Below, piece after piece: positions 42,001 to 49,600 of a stretch of DNA of 64,000 nucleotides (within the stretch, counting starts at the first letter, position 1; every line of letters begins with the position of its first letter). Source of the DNA: Euryarchaeota archaeon (GTDB taxonomy: Archaea > Thermoplasmatota > SW-10-69-26 > JACQPN01); NCBI GenBank assembly GCA_016207515.1, contig JACQPN010000021.1, positions 124,001 through 188,000 on the forward strand, given 5' to 3'. A program made the translations under genes and the position numbers. Under the pieces are notes generated by a model, which ran no database searches, was not told the DNA's origin, and saw nothing but the letters and a program-made list of their open reading frames with translations.

Positions 42001-43599
42001 GTTCTTCGCGTTGTGGTCGTTGCTCCAGCCGCCGAAGAGATAGAGGGGGCATCCGGCCGCGTCGCACGTCCTGTTTCCGTCGACCAACTGCTCGGCTGCG
42101 ACCGCCGAGAGTCCGGCCAGCGCGACAGGCAGGCGAGCCACCACGCGCGATTCGTCGGTCGCAGCGTCGTACTCTACCACTTCGTCGAGCATGTTTTCAC
42201 GCCCCCCGAACACGAAGAATCTTCCTCCGCCGCCGTAGGCAGCGGCCGTCCCTTCACGCGGGCTCGGCAGGACAGCTGAAAAGCCCTCGTCCCCCGGCAC
42301 CACCACTTCCAGGATCGTCTCCAGTGATGTGCCGCGGTTGTCGTTGGCGTGGATCACGATCTTGTAGGTGCCCCCGGCGAATCCCCCGCCCACGCCTACG
42401 TCCACGAAGAACCGAACCGATTGGCCCGGACCGACGTTCAAGTTCTGCGCGTTGATCGCGAACGGGGTCTGTCCCCAGTTGAAGTTGATATTCCCCGAGT
42501 AGGAAGCGGACGTGACTGTCCCCGAGACCAGTTTCGATTCGCCCGATTTTATCTCGACGCGCGGCTCATCGAAACGGAAGTTCCAATCGAACCCGGCGAT
42601 CCTGAATATCTCTTTGGAAGGCCCGTTCGCGTCGGCGCCGCCGAGAAGATAGAGGACGCTGCCGTACCACGTCGCGTACATGCCGGCGCGGGGCGAAGGG
42701 AGTTTCACAGGGAGCGTTTCAAGCCTGTCGGTGCTCGGGTCGTAGGAGAAGACGTCGTCGTAGAAGGTGGTGACGCCGTTGGCGGTCGCCGAGCCGCCGG
42801 CGAGGATGATCCGGTTCCCGTTCCACGCGGCCGCCATGTGGGCGCGCGGTGTGGGAAGTGTTGCGCCCATCGTGAGGATGGCGTTGCTGTTCGCGTCGTA
42901 CCTAAGGATGCCTTTGGTCGGGACCGTCCCACCGCTTCCCGCGTAGCCGCCGAAGAGGTAGAGTTCCTGGGATCCCGCTTGGCTGGCGGCGGCCCCGGCC
43001 AATGGCGTGGGCAACAGGGCCGGTTGCGACGTGACCTCGCCGGTCATGTGCCTATAGAACACGATCTCGCTAAGCATCCCCGCAGGGCTGTCGCCGCCGA
43101 GGATGAGCATCCCGTCGGCCCAACCGGTGCTCGCAGCGAACGCTCGAGGGCTTGGAAGGCGACCTTGGGCGACGCTTACTTTTTCCGTTGCGAACTCGAA
43201 GCGAAGGATCTCGGCCGTGTACTGGCCTTCACCGACTCCACCGGCGATGTAGCCCGCCACCGGCCCCTGGTTACCCCATTCGAGGATGGTGGCCGTCGCG
43301 CCGGCGCGTTGGGCGGGAAGGACCTGCGCCGAGTTGGTGGCCCTCTTGCTGTTCCCTTCGAAACGCAGGATCGAGGAGAGCGGCGAGGTCGGCGAAGACT
43401 CCCCGCCGAACAAGTACGTGCGACCGCCGCCGTCAAGGCCCGCCGCGAAAGCTCGTACCTCGGGTAGGCCCAAGCTGTAGGCCTCAGAGAAGATCGTCGT
43501 GCCTGTGGTCGCCTGGGCCGGAACGGTCGGCAGGTTCGCGATGAGGAGCACGAAGACTAGGGTAATCCCTGCCTGGATACGATGACCGCTTGACCTCAC
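39073..43599 (-). CDS. Giant Kelch-repeat receptor Ser/Thr protein kinase
   Basis: 1508 aa from GTG 43597-43599, preceded by CAGGAGGG, which gives the signal peptide VRSSGHRIQAGITLVFVLLI ending VPAQA; the frame stays open to 44055 but that overlaps a divergent gene. The ectodomain has three Kelch propellers (~40-290, 400-720, 830-1180) separated by two beta-sandwiches (GESKLVSGTVTSASYSGNIN; GDLKAVKGLVIANNYSGVVK). A TM helix at ~1195-1215 precedes NPKMRARIGALTTRVFRPRE and a PknB-like kinase (~1238-1495): LGKGGAGTAYLA, VVIKK, HRDMKPGNILL, DMGIA, LLYMSPEQ. Paralogue of the 942-aa kinase; an unusually large receptor for an archaeon. Confidence 0.88.
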   Translation of the reverse strand: MRSSGHRIQAGITLVFVLLIANLPTVPAQATTGTTIFSEAYSLGLPEVRAFAAGLDGGGRTYLFGGESSPTSPLSSILRFEGNSKRATNSAQVLPAQRAGATATILEWGNQGPVAGYIAGGVGEGQYTAEILRFEFATEKVSVAQGRLPSPRAFAASTGWADGMLILGGDSPAGMLSEIVFYRHMTGEVTSQPALLPTPLAGAAASQAGSQELYLFGGYAGSGGTVPTKGILRYDANSNAILTMGATLPTPRAHMAAAWNGNRIILAGGSATANGVTTFYDDVFSYDPSTDRLETLPVKLPSPRAGMYATWYGSVLYLLGGADANGPSKEIFRIAGFDWNFRFDEPRVEIKSGESKLVSGTVTSASYSGNINFNWGQTPFAINAQNLNVGPGQSVRFFVDVGVGGGFAGGTYKIVIHANDNRGTSLETILEVVVPGDEGFSAVLPSPREGTAAAYGGGGRFFVFGGRENMLDEVVEYDAATDESRVVARLPVALAGLSAVAAEQLVDGNRTCDAAGCPLYLFGGWSNDHNAKNYILGFDPATNTVALKRVALPKQTSEAAVAWVPEVGAAFIFGGADREGGTRHDQIVRYDPVKDEVRTMGAKLPRALFQATAVAHDGKVLIFGGEDTSDNLRAEILEYDPHTDTIITKGSTLPAPTSAMTGVLVEDRILLFGGASGSISSGILRYDPKTDALESLDLSLPVAVGWASGATDPRDGTALIFGGRKVDGSATNGIMKFDRERLLGGGASPIGKADWLFQIEETRTTLAGQGDLKAVKGLVIANNYSGVVKINIEWPQGIDVRPGSLDLVLAPGKIEEFFFNVEHFGKENGEFGITFIAQADRGEEQRRQLLVTLQGGDAGGGLKRNEGTATERPADPGNAFSELGALPSPRKNAAAVRWRDGSIYVIGGSSSENEILLLDNGPSEATMTGRLSVPLVAPGVVVYKPPQQDGTCAAQAECTILIIGGMSDGSPSADIYSWVPGDANVVERGAALPQGRSHFAAVYHEASGRAYLLGGLAGGASTNTVLIYDPARETITEGARLPFPVYESSAVLLEDQILVFGGRDSEARDEIMAYDIRTDAVSLKSARLPAATWGSAAFVADGKAYILGGAATGTGSSITRYDPVGDVATTLNVNLPTQLSGAAMAYDPGANRIYLAGGEIAGSGATATILSVDVATLTDARAPQDDLLGQLLAPVAAVTLAGGVGYVATNPKMRARIGALTTRVFRPREGFPSSTGGPVRYVIERELGKGGAGTAYLARDELLGRKVVIKKIFSKGLGAEARDMLLREARSASMVTHANLVTIYDVTQLEGQDVLVMEYVPGGSLEDALKRGRMEESVAILMATRVLRGLAALHRAGIVHRDMKPGNILLTAELMPKISDMGIARAPGEAHLSMPGVQPGTLLYMSPEQARGEEIDQRSDLYSIAAVIYELLTGKFYLGQVEQNEYSVRKAIVESPPVLPLENVRAGLNAILEKALAKRPPDRFQSADELRSALESLADWDPGKTATN

Positions 43600-43768
43600 C
43601 GAGCCCTCCTGGGGAAAGGAAGCACGCGGGCTAATGAAGGTATTGCCCGCGACGCGCCGTATTGGCCGCGGCGAGGTGGGCGGTAAGCCTAATGCACCCG
43701 TCGACCATTGAAGGGGCGATCGGGGGAAGAGTCGTTCGAGCGAAGCAAGAAGGCCCGCGTTTCCGTCC

Positions 43769-44782
43769 GTGCTGATAGTCTCCACGCTCGTCATTGTCGC
43801 CGGGTGCCTGGATTCCGGGCAGAACCCAGGTGGAGATGCCGAAACATCGGGAAAGGGCTCTGGAAACGGGACGGATACCGACGGCGACGGTGTCACGGAT
43901 TCGCAAGACGCGTTCCCCGGCGACCGGCGTGAATCGTCCGATCGCGACGGGGACGGCGTCGGCGACAACGCGGACGCCTGCCCCGATAATCGTGACTGTT
44001 CGTCGCGGCCGGACCTCATCGTCACCGACATCGCGTGGACGCCGGCAAACCCCATCGCAGGTGACGAAGTCTATTTCACCATCACTATCAAGAACCAAGG
44101 CGACGTTGCTGCGGCGGCATCGACGCGCCGCATGAACCGCACCGACGGGGGACAGGACGTCGCTACCGTCCCGGTACTCCTTCCAGGCGAATCGTCGGAA
44201 ACGGGCACGTCAGGCATGCGCGTGAACACGGGCGAGAATTGCGTCGATGTGGTGGCGGATGTCCTCAATGTCGTAGTCGAAGCCGACGAGAGCAACAACG
44301 GCCGATCGGAGTGCTTCAACGCCGGCGCGAATCAAGGCGGATCATCGCAGGGCACTGGACCGTCGGGCGAGACCGAAAGTAACGCGACGGAGATCGACGA
44401 TGAGGCGCAGCCCACGGGTAACCGCGCGCCGACGTTTCCGTCCCCGATGCGCGTCAAGACCACGACGGACTACTCCTACGACAACCAGTACGGCCTTCTC
44501 AACGACACGACGACGCACATAACGATCGAGACGCGGCCGACGGATCCTGACGGCGACGCGCTCACCTACACTTGGAGCGTCGCGCAGAACCGTTACAGCG
44601 TCCCAAGGAGTGCCTGTGGGACCCACAACCCGGGGGCTGTCTCCGGAAACGGGCTTCAAGCCACCTGGGATCGGGGAGTCTATTGCGGGAAGGCTTCGGC
44701 AGGCACGGTGACTGTCGTGGCGAGCGACGGCAAAGGCGGTTCGGCCAAATACGACGTGGAATTCGAGTGGGGCGCCGGCTGA
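43769..44782 (+). CDS. Lipoprotein with calcium-repeat and CARDB domains
   Basis: 337 aa; GTG 43769 is the first start after an upstream stop and gives a short signal, VLIVSTLVIVAGC. Residues ~35-75 are TSP3-like (DTDGDGVTDSQDAFPGD, DRDGDGVGDNADACPDN). Residues ~80-185 form a CARDB-type cell-adhesion domain: DLIVTDIAWTPANPIAGDEV, FTITIKNQGDVAAA and VEADESNNGR. The C-terminal ~110 residues are a cadherin- or PKD-like domain (DPDGDALTYTWSVAQN, TVVASDGKGGSAKYDVEF). Divergent from the giant kinase, 169 nt apart; it might be a ligand or co-receptor, but this is speculation. Confidence 0.75.
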   Translation: MLIVSTLVIVAGCLDSGQNPGGDAETSGKGSGNGTDTDGDGVTDSQDAFPGDRRESSDRDGDGVGDNADACPDNRDCSSRPDLIVTDIAWTPANPIAGDEVYFTITIKNQGDVAAAASTRRMNRTDGGQDVATVPVLLPGESSETGTSGMRVNTGENCVDVVADVLNVVVEADESNNGRSECFNAGANQGGSSQGTGPSGETESNATEIDDEAQPTGNRAPTFPSPMRVKTTTDYSYDNQYGLLNDTTTHITIETRPTDPDGDALTYTWSVAQNRYSVPRSACGTHNPGAVSGNGLQATWDRGVYCGKASAGTVTVVASDGKGGSAKYDVEFEWGAG

Positions 44783-44918
44783 GGCCCGGACGAGGCTTGG
44801 GAAGAGGATTGAAACGGCGTCACGCGGATCGTGGCTGGACGACGGTCGAACATCGACGCAGCGCGCGTTGAATCTGCGTTCCCGTCCCTCGTGATTTGCG
44901 CCGTGGCAACCAAGTCAA

Positions 44919-44927
44919 ACTTAAATA
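44919..44927 (+). promoter_or_regulatory. TATA box for secE
   Basis: ACTTAAATA, placing initiation near 44950, 16 nt before ATG 44966. Confidence 0.55.
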
Positions 44928-44965
44928 CGGGTTGTTCCCTCGCTACTCTCGCAAGGTCCATCTCG

Positions 44966-45241
44966 ATGATGCAGGAACGCGAACTCAAGACCCCGGAAAC
45001 CAGGTCCATCGTCGACAAGGCGTGGGACGTCCAGTACCGGATCGAGAACCGCGCAAAGCAGGTCGGGAAGGGCCGCTACGGGCGCGTCATCAAGATGGCC
45101 CGGAAACCCGACTCCGACGAGTTCCGCCAGGTCGCGAAAGTGACGGGCATCGGCATCGTGGTAGTCGGTTTCATCGGTTTCCTCATCTTTTTCCTCATGG
45201 GTTTCACGCTTCCGTGGTTGGGGAAGGTCCTCGGGTTCTGA
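44966..45241 (+). CDS. secE: Protein translocase subunit SecE/Sec61-gamma
   Basis: 91 aa (ATG 44966 or 44969). Cytosolic amphipathic helix with VIKMARKPDSDEFRQVAKVT, the conserved KP-D-EF segment, followed by one transmembrane helix GIGIVVVGFIGFLIFFLMGF. Essential clamp of the SecY channel. In many euryarchaea secE is followed by spt5/nusG and preceded by ftsZ; here the next gene is a subtilisin-like protease, and ftsZ lies 11.5 kb upstream. The 45-residue in-frame extension upstream crosses the promoter and is rejected. Confidence 0.93.
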   Translation: MMQERELKTPETRSIVDKAWDVQYRIENRAKQVGKGRYGRVIKMARKPDSDEFRQVAKVTGIGIVVVGFIGFLIFFLMGFTLPWLGKVLGF

Positions 45242-45445
45242 GTCCGGCCCCACGGCCGAGGCGTAGGTTTCGTCGAATGTCCCGCTGTTCCACACTTTCC
45301 ACGCTTGCCGGTAGGCCGGATTCTGGCATAGCCCTCTAGGGCGCGCCCGGAAAACGTTCCGATTTGTGCAATCGATTGCCGATTGCCATAGAAGCTCGCG
45401 AGAAAGCTTATCGTTGGTTTTTCGCTCTGTCTTTCGGGCTAGGCT

Positions 45446-47467
45446 ATGACGGGAAGGAAGATGTTTGCTCTATTGCTTGCCATCGCGATCGCCGCACCGC
45501 TCCTGCCGATTCCATCGGCGACCGCGGACCACGCGGACGTGGGAACAGGACACGACCCCATAGTCGTGATAGCGCACATCGACGGCGGGATCAACCCATA
45601 CAACCCGGTCTTTCGCGACGACGGGCCGCTCGCCTACGTCCATCCGTGCAATTACATCGCCGGATACCCGTGTTCGGTGCCCGAGCTCAAGCTGTCGCTG
45701 AACGAGAGCTCGTTTTCGGCCGCGTTCGCCCTCGACAAGCCCATCTGGGACAACCTCCTTGCGCGCTGGAACAACGCGTCGGACAGGGCGAACATCAGCG
45801 GTAAGCCGTTCTGGATCTCCGGAACGAAGATCGTCGCCGCGGTACGCATGGGCGCGGGAGGCACGGGCGGGCCCGACTGCCAACTCACCCAGATGCCCAC
45901 GGCGATCGCGATCCAGAAAGACCCCACGGGCTTCAACAACACGTCCCAGCCCCTGATCATCAACCCGGGCGGCAACCCGACATCGGTGGGGCCGAACGGC
46001 GTGGTCTGGAGTTCCATCTTCCCGATAACCGTGGGCGGCAAGTCCTCGTGCCCGGACTACCCGATCCTTGATGAGCACGGGCACGCGACCATGACCGCCA
46101 CCAGGATGGGCGGCAACGACGGCTCGCTCTGCCCGGAGTGCAGGATCGTCTCGATCGAAGGCCTCGGCGGCGCGTCGACGAAGTGGGCCGCGGACCAAGG
46201 ATGGATCGATGTCCAGACGAACTCCTGGCTCGGGCTCATCCCTCCGCCCCTTGACCAACAGACCGGCGGCACGACCACGAGCGCGTTCATACACGCACAG
46301 GACAAAATGCTGGTCTTTGCCGCATCCGGAAACGGCGCGGCATACTTGAGCGGGTTCGCTCCCACGCCTACCGAGGTCCTTTCGACGGCGGCTCCGGGCG
46401 TCATCCTTGTCGGAGCCCACGACAATGGATACGTGACGCAATGGTCGGGCGCACCGGCCCACGTCGTCGCCGACGGGTACGGAGGCAACCGCGGCGAGAA
46501 CCAAGGCTTCGGGTTCGGGCCCCACCCGGTCTCATGTTGCACAAGTGCAGCAAGCCCGTACGCGGCTGGAGGCGGCGCGGCGATCGTCCTTGAGGCGCGC
46601 CAGCTTCTTGGAGACAAGGGCACGGGGCTTCGCGTGGTCGGCGCTGAAAAGGCCCTCGCGGTGAACCTGTCAAAGGCGAACGTCTATGCCGGACCCCTTT
46701 CGGACGGCATTCTCACCCTCGACGAGGCGAAGAGCCTCATCGAGCACACGGCGGAGGCACGGCCTCTCGAAGGCGCAAACGACGGGCTACTCCACTGGGT
46801 CGCCACCGGCGACCTTTCGTCCGAGAGCGCATCGTACATCCCGACTTTCGGGCCGGGCGCGAATCCCTTCTGTAACGGTTGCTGGACGTCGCCCGTAAAG
46901 TGGGCGGACGTTCCCGCGGACGTACCGGCGTACGTCTCCATCGGGTACGGCGCGATCAATGAGAGGAGCGTCGCGCTTGCCGCCGACGTGCTTGCCGGGA
47001 CCGAGACGGAGCCGACGCGTGCGGATGTTGACGACTTCTTCGCCGCGGAGGCGATCGTACGGGCGCCGTTCTTTGGGCCGGTGTCGGTCCCTGGCGTGAT
47101 TCCATCGGGGCCAGTTCTCGGGTCAGGAACCATCCATTTGCCTGCGCCGCAGTCCCGCTCAGGGCCGGGCATGACTGAGGGGTCGTGGACGACCACCGGA
47201 TCATTCGCGGCCCAGGGCGTCGACGGACTGGTCGTGGCGCTTCCTGCCGACGCGCCTGGCAAGACGATTACCGCGGCGGGGGTCTCGCCTTTCGACGAGA
47301 CGTTGGGCCATGATCTGGACATCTATTTCTACGACGCACAGCGTGGCTTCGTTGGCGGCGCAAGCGAAACGCCCGACGAGTCGACTGTGGTTCCTGCCGG
47401 GGCTGCGTTCGCCGTGGTTGATTTGTTCCTAGGGGCTGAGGTGGATGTTGTGACTTACATCTCGTAG
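45446..47467 (+). CDS. Secreted subtilisin-like (S8) serine protease
   Basis: 673 aa. Signal peptide MTGRKMFALLLAIAIAAPLL ending near residue 27. Catalytic Asp in VVIAHIDGGINPYN, His in DEHGHATMTATR, oxyanion Asn in QTNSWLGL and nucleophile Ser in CCTSAASPYAAGGGA; the usual GTSxAxP has Cys for Gly. The protease domain is long (~45-400) with a ~110-residue insertion between Asp and His rich in Cys and Asn-Thr. The C-terminal ~130 residues (TTTGSFAAQGVDGLVVALPA...LDIYFYDAQRGFVGG) look like a pre-peptidase C-terminal beta domain. Extracellular protein degradation is expected. Confidence 0.88.
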   Translation: MTGRKMFALLLAIAIAAPLLPIPSATADHADVGTGHDPIVVIAHIDGGINPYNPVFRDDGPLAYVHPCNYIAGYPCSVPELKLSLNESSFSAAFALDKPIWDNLLARWNNASDRANISGKPFWISGTKIVAAVRMGAGGTGGPDCQLTQMPTAIAIQKDPTGFNNTSQPLIINPGGNPTSVGPNGVVWSSIFPITVGGKSSCPDYPILDEHGHATMTATRMGGNDGSLCPECRIVSIEGLGGASTKWAADQGWIDVQTNSWLGLIPPPLDQQTGGTTTSAFIHAQDKMLVFAASGNGAAYLSGFAPTPTEVLSTAAPGVILVGAHDNGYVTQWSGAPAHVVADGYGGNRGENQGFGFGPHPVSCCTSAASPYAAGGGAAIVLEARQLLGDKGTGLRVVGAEKALAVNLSKANVYAGPLSDGILTLDEAKSLIEHTAEARPLEGANDGLLHWVATGDLSSESASYIPTFGPGANPFCNGCWTSPVKWADVPADVPAYVSIGYGAINERSVALAADVLAGTETEPTRADVDDFFAAEAIVRAPFFGPVSVPGVIPSGPVLGSGTIHLPAPQSRSGPGMTEGSWTTTGSFAAQGVDGLVVALPADAPGKTITAAGVSPFDETLGHDLDIYFYDAQRGFVGGASETPDESTVVPAGAAFAVVDLFLGAEVDVVTYIS

Positions 47468-47867
47468 GGTGTCGGTTGCCGATCTGCCTGGCCTCTTACG
47501 CACCCTTTCGACAACGAAGGCGTTCCGGCATGGATGTCATCTTGGGAGGGCATCCGCGACGAGGATGATATGCGATTCGTCGCCTACATTCGCGATGTCG
47601 CGAACTCGGTGGTCGCCGTCACCACTAAACCACGTACGGACGGGACACCGCCGCGGGGCCCGCTGCGGAGAGGCGCTGAGACTCGCGCCCACTCAAATCC
47701 TCCCCGGTTCTCTCCCCGTTGTTGGGTCTTTTCCCGGTGCCACGCGATGGGCACTCAATCAGAAATCAGAAGGCCGCTTTTCCCAGTTGCGCTAAAAATC
47801 CTCCATGGCTCGCGCCAGGCAACACTTGTTTGCGTCGTCGGACTTCGGGGTCATGGGGTACTAGATT
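47468..47867. other. Intergenic region, no confident gene
   Basis: 400 nt. A frame at 47534-47884 (MSSWEGIRDEDDMRFVAYIR...) starts plausibly but turns into Arg/Pro-rich sequence and overlaps the next gene, so it is not called. A TATA-like GCTAAAAATCC occurs near 47790. Confidence 0.4.
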
Positions 47868-49223
47868 ATGCGGCAACGAATTAGTCCAACACTTTTGGCT
47901 TCCATGGTTGCGATGATTATGTTTTCGAGCTCGGCGTCGGCCGTCCCGGATTGGTGGCATCCGACTGATTGTGTTGAGTATTCTCTGAACTATCCCAACG
48001 TGTATGTCGATCCAAACGAGAACTGTTATTTCCTAACCCACTGGCAGACGACGGCGTATGAGGTCGGAACCCACGATGTGATTGAACCGATCGTTGCAAA
48101 TACGGTCGTAATTCGGGGTACCGTTTTCCGTTCGCTTCCTGGCCCAATTGAAATCGTGGCCAATGAGTTGGTCATGGAGGGGGCGGGAGAAATCCTCGGT
48201 TACAATGGCGCCCGGGGTTTGAACTCGGGCCCCATCGGGTTGGACGGCGAGCCGGGCGGTCCCGTTTGGATTTCGGCGACGTTGTTGACAATTTCGTCTG
48301 GTGCCCAGATTAGAGGCGGGTCGGGCGGTGCCGGCGGTAATGGCGTGGGCACCCTTGTGGCCGCTCATGGTGGAAGCGGCGGACAAGGTGGCAGCGTGAG
48401 GGTGATCGCGGCCCAAAGCACAATCTCCGGCACGGTGTTACCTGGCGCGGGCGGTGATGGGGGAAACTCCATAATAATTTCAGAAAGCTCTACAGCGAAC
48501 GTTGGATTTGCCGTGGTTGGAGGTGCCGGCGGGGATGGCGGAGGCGTTTTCTTGAACGGCGTTCTGCAACCAAACGCAGTAGAGGTCGTGGGTCCTGCGA
48601 GCGCGACGAACTCGGGCGTCAGCAGCCCCGCCTCCGTCGCTGATTGTTACCAAGTTACCGGTAACCCGGGACAAAACGTGCTCCTAGGCAATGGTGGAAA
48701 AGGTGGCTCGGCATGCATCATCCTGCGAGGCGCGACAGGTCGCCAGGGGGATGACCAAGGGGCGGGATGTTCAACTCCTCCGCCGAGGGACGGTTTTACC
48801 GGAGAATCGCTTTTCCCACCCCCGGCCACAGGGGGCCGTGGCGGTCACAGCCTCGGGGGTCGCGGGGGCGATGGTGGAACGGCGACCGAGAACATCTACG
48901 GCGGTCAAGGAGGGCGCGGGGGGAACTCACACTTCGCGTTTCTTCTGGGGTATTGCACTCGAGGTGGCAATGGCGGCCAAGGAGGCGACGCCTTTTCGGG
49001 GAAGGCTACCGGCGGACGCGGCGGCGATTCATGCTTGGGAACATCAGGTGGGAACGGCGGAAGCGCGATGAACTTGGCGCAACAGGGTGCGGGAGGCGCC
49101 GGCGGGGCCGGGAATCCATACGGGAGCAGCGGGGCGAGCGGCCAAGCGAACAACGGAGGAGTAGCGGCAGGCGCGCCGGGGCTCCTACTGGTGGGATGTC
49201 TCTGGCTAGTAACAGGAGGCTGA
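47868..49223 (+). CDS. Secreted glycine-rich (PGRS-like) surface protein
   Basis: 451 aa. Signal peptide MRQRISPTLLASMVAMIMFS ending ASA at ~25; ATG 47904 inside it is an alternative start. Residues ~30-120 form a beta domain with Cys (PTDCVEYSLNYPNVYVDPNE, VVIRGTVFRSLPGPIEIVAN). From ~120 on the protein is dominated by GGxGG repeats (GGSGGAGGNG, GGAGGDGGG, GGRGGDGG, GGQGGRGGNS), like mycobacterial PE-PGRS tracts, which fold as glycine-rich helices or beta-helices. It ends in a weakly hydrophobic tail (GVAAGAPGLLLVGCLWLV), a possible anchor. Function unknown; surface exposure is likely. Confidence 0.72.
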   Translation: MRQRISPTLLASMVAMIMFSSSASAVPDWWHPTDCVEYSLNYPNVYVDPNENCYFLTHWQTTAYEVGTHDVIEPIVANTVVIRGTVFRSLPGPIEIVANELVMEGAGEILGYNGARGLNSGPIGLDGEPGGPVWISATLLTISSGAQIRGGSGGAGGNGVGTLVAAHGGSGGQGGSVRVIAAQSTISGTVLPGAGGDGGNSIIISESSTANVGFAVVGGAGGDGGGVFLNGVLQPNAVEVVGPASATNSGVSSPASVADCYQVTGNPGQNVLLGNGGKGGSACIILRGATGRQGDDQGAGCSTPPPRDGFTGESLFPPPATGGRGGHSLGGRGGDGGTATENIYGGQGGRGGNSHFAFLLGYCTRGGNGGQGGDAFSGKATGGRGGDSCLGTSGGNGGSAMNLAQQGAGGAGGAGNPYGSSGASGQANNGGVAAGAPGLLLVGCLWLVTGG

Positions 49224-49288
49224 CCCAGATTGCTTCCGGACGAGGGTGGTTTCGGTCGCGCCCTTTGACGTCAATCCGCTGAGCGCGG

Positions 49289-49573
49289 CTAAGGCCATGG
49301 CGTTGGCGGAATCTCCGATTTACATAGCCGGTGTGCCCTCATGATGACCTCGGTCATCTTTTCCTCATGGAATCCAATGGCGTGTAAAGAAGGGCAAACA
49401 ACGCAGCAAGGAACATCATAGCTCATAAAGCGAGGGACGTTGCGCTTCCATACTCTGTGGCCGCAATCTGCAGGATTACACCGAGGCCCGCCGTGCCGCT
49501 TATTATTGACATAGCCTGGAGCCGATTCACGGCTCGTATTGCAAATGCGACCGTATGAAACTTTCCGTGCCAT
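49289..49573 (-). CDS. Possible Cys-rich small protein
   Basis: 94 aa. It contains CNPADCGHRVWKRN, then YDVPCCVVCPSLHAIGFHEE and KMTEVIMRAHRLCKSE: several Cys/His pairs spaced as in zinc-binding proteins plus a plausible amphipathic helix. The rest is featureless and no promoter is evident, so it may be chance. It is the only candidate in the 49224-49600 gap. Confidence 0.35.
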   Translation of the reverse strand: MARKVSYGRICNTSRESAPGYVNNKRHGGPRCNPADCGHRVWKRNVPRFMSYDVPCCVVCPSLHAIGFHEEKMTEVIMRAHRLCKSEIPPTPWP

Positions 49574-49600
49574 TTCTAGACCACTTGCCATCTGGTCAAA

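Noticed and set aside
47534-47884. 116-aa frame between the subtilase and the glycine-rich protein
   Set aside because: The first 30 residues look protein-like but the rest is Arg/Pro-rich and overlaps the next gene; no promoter or ribosome site.
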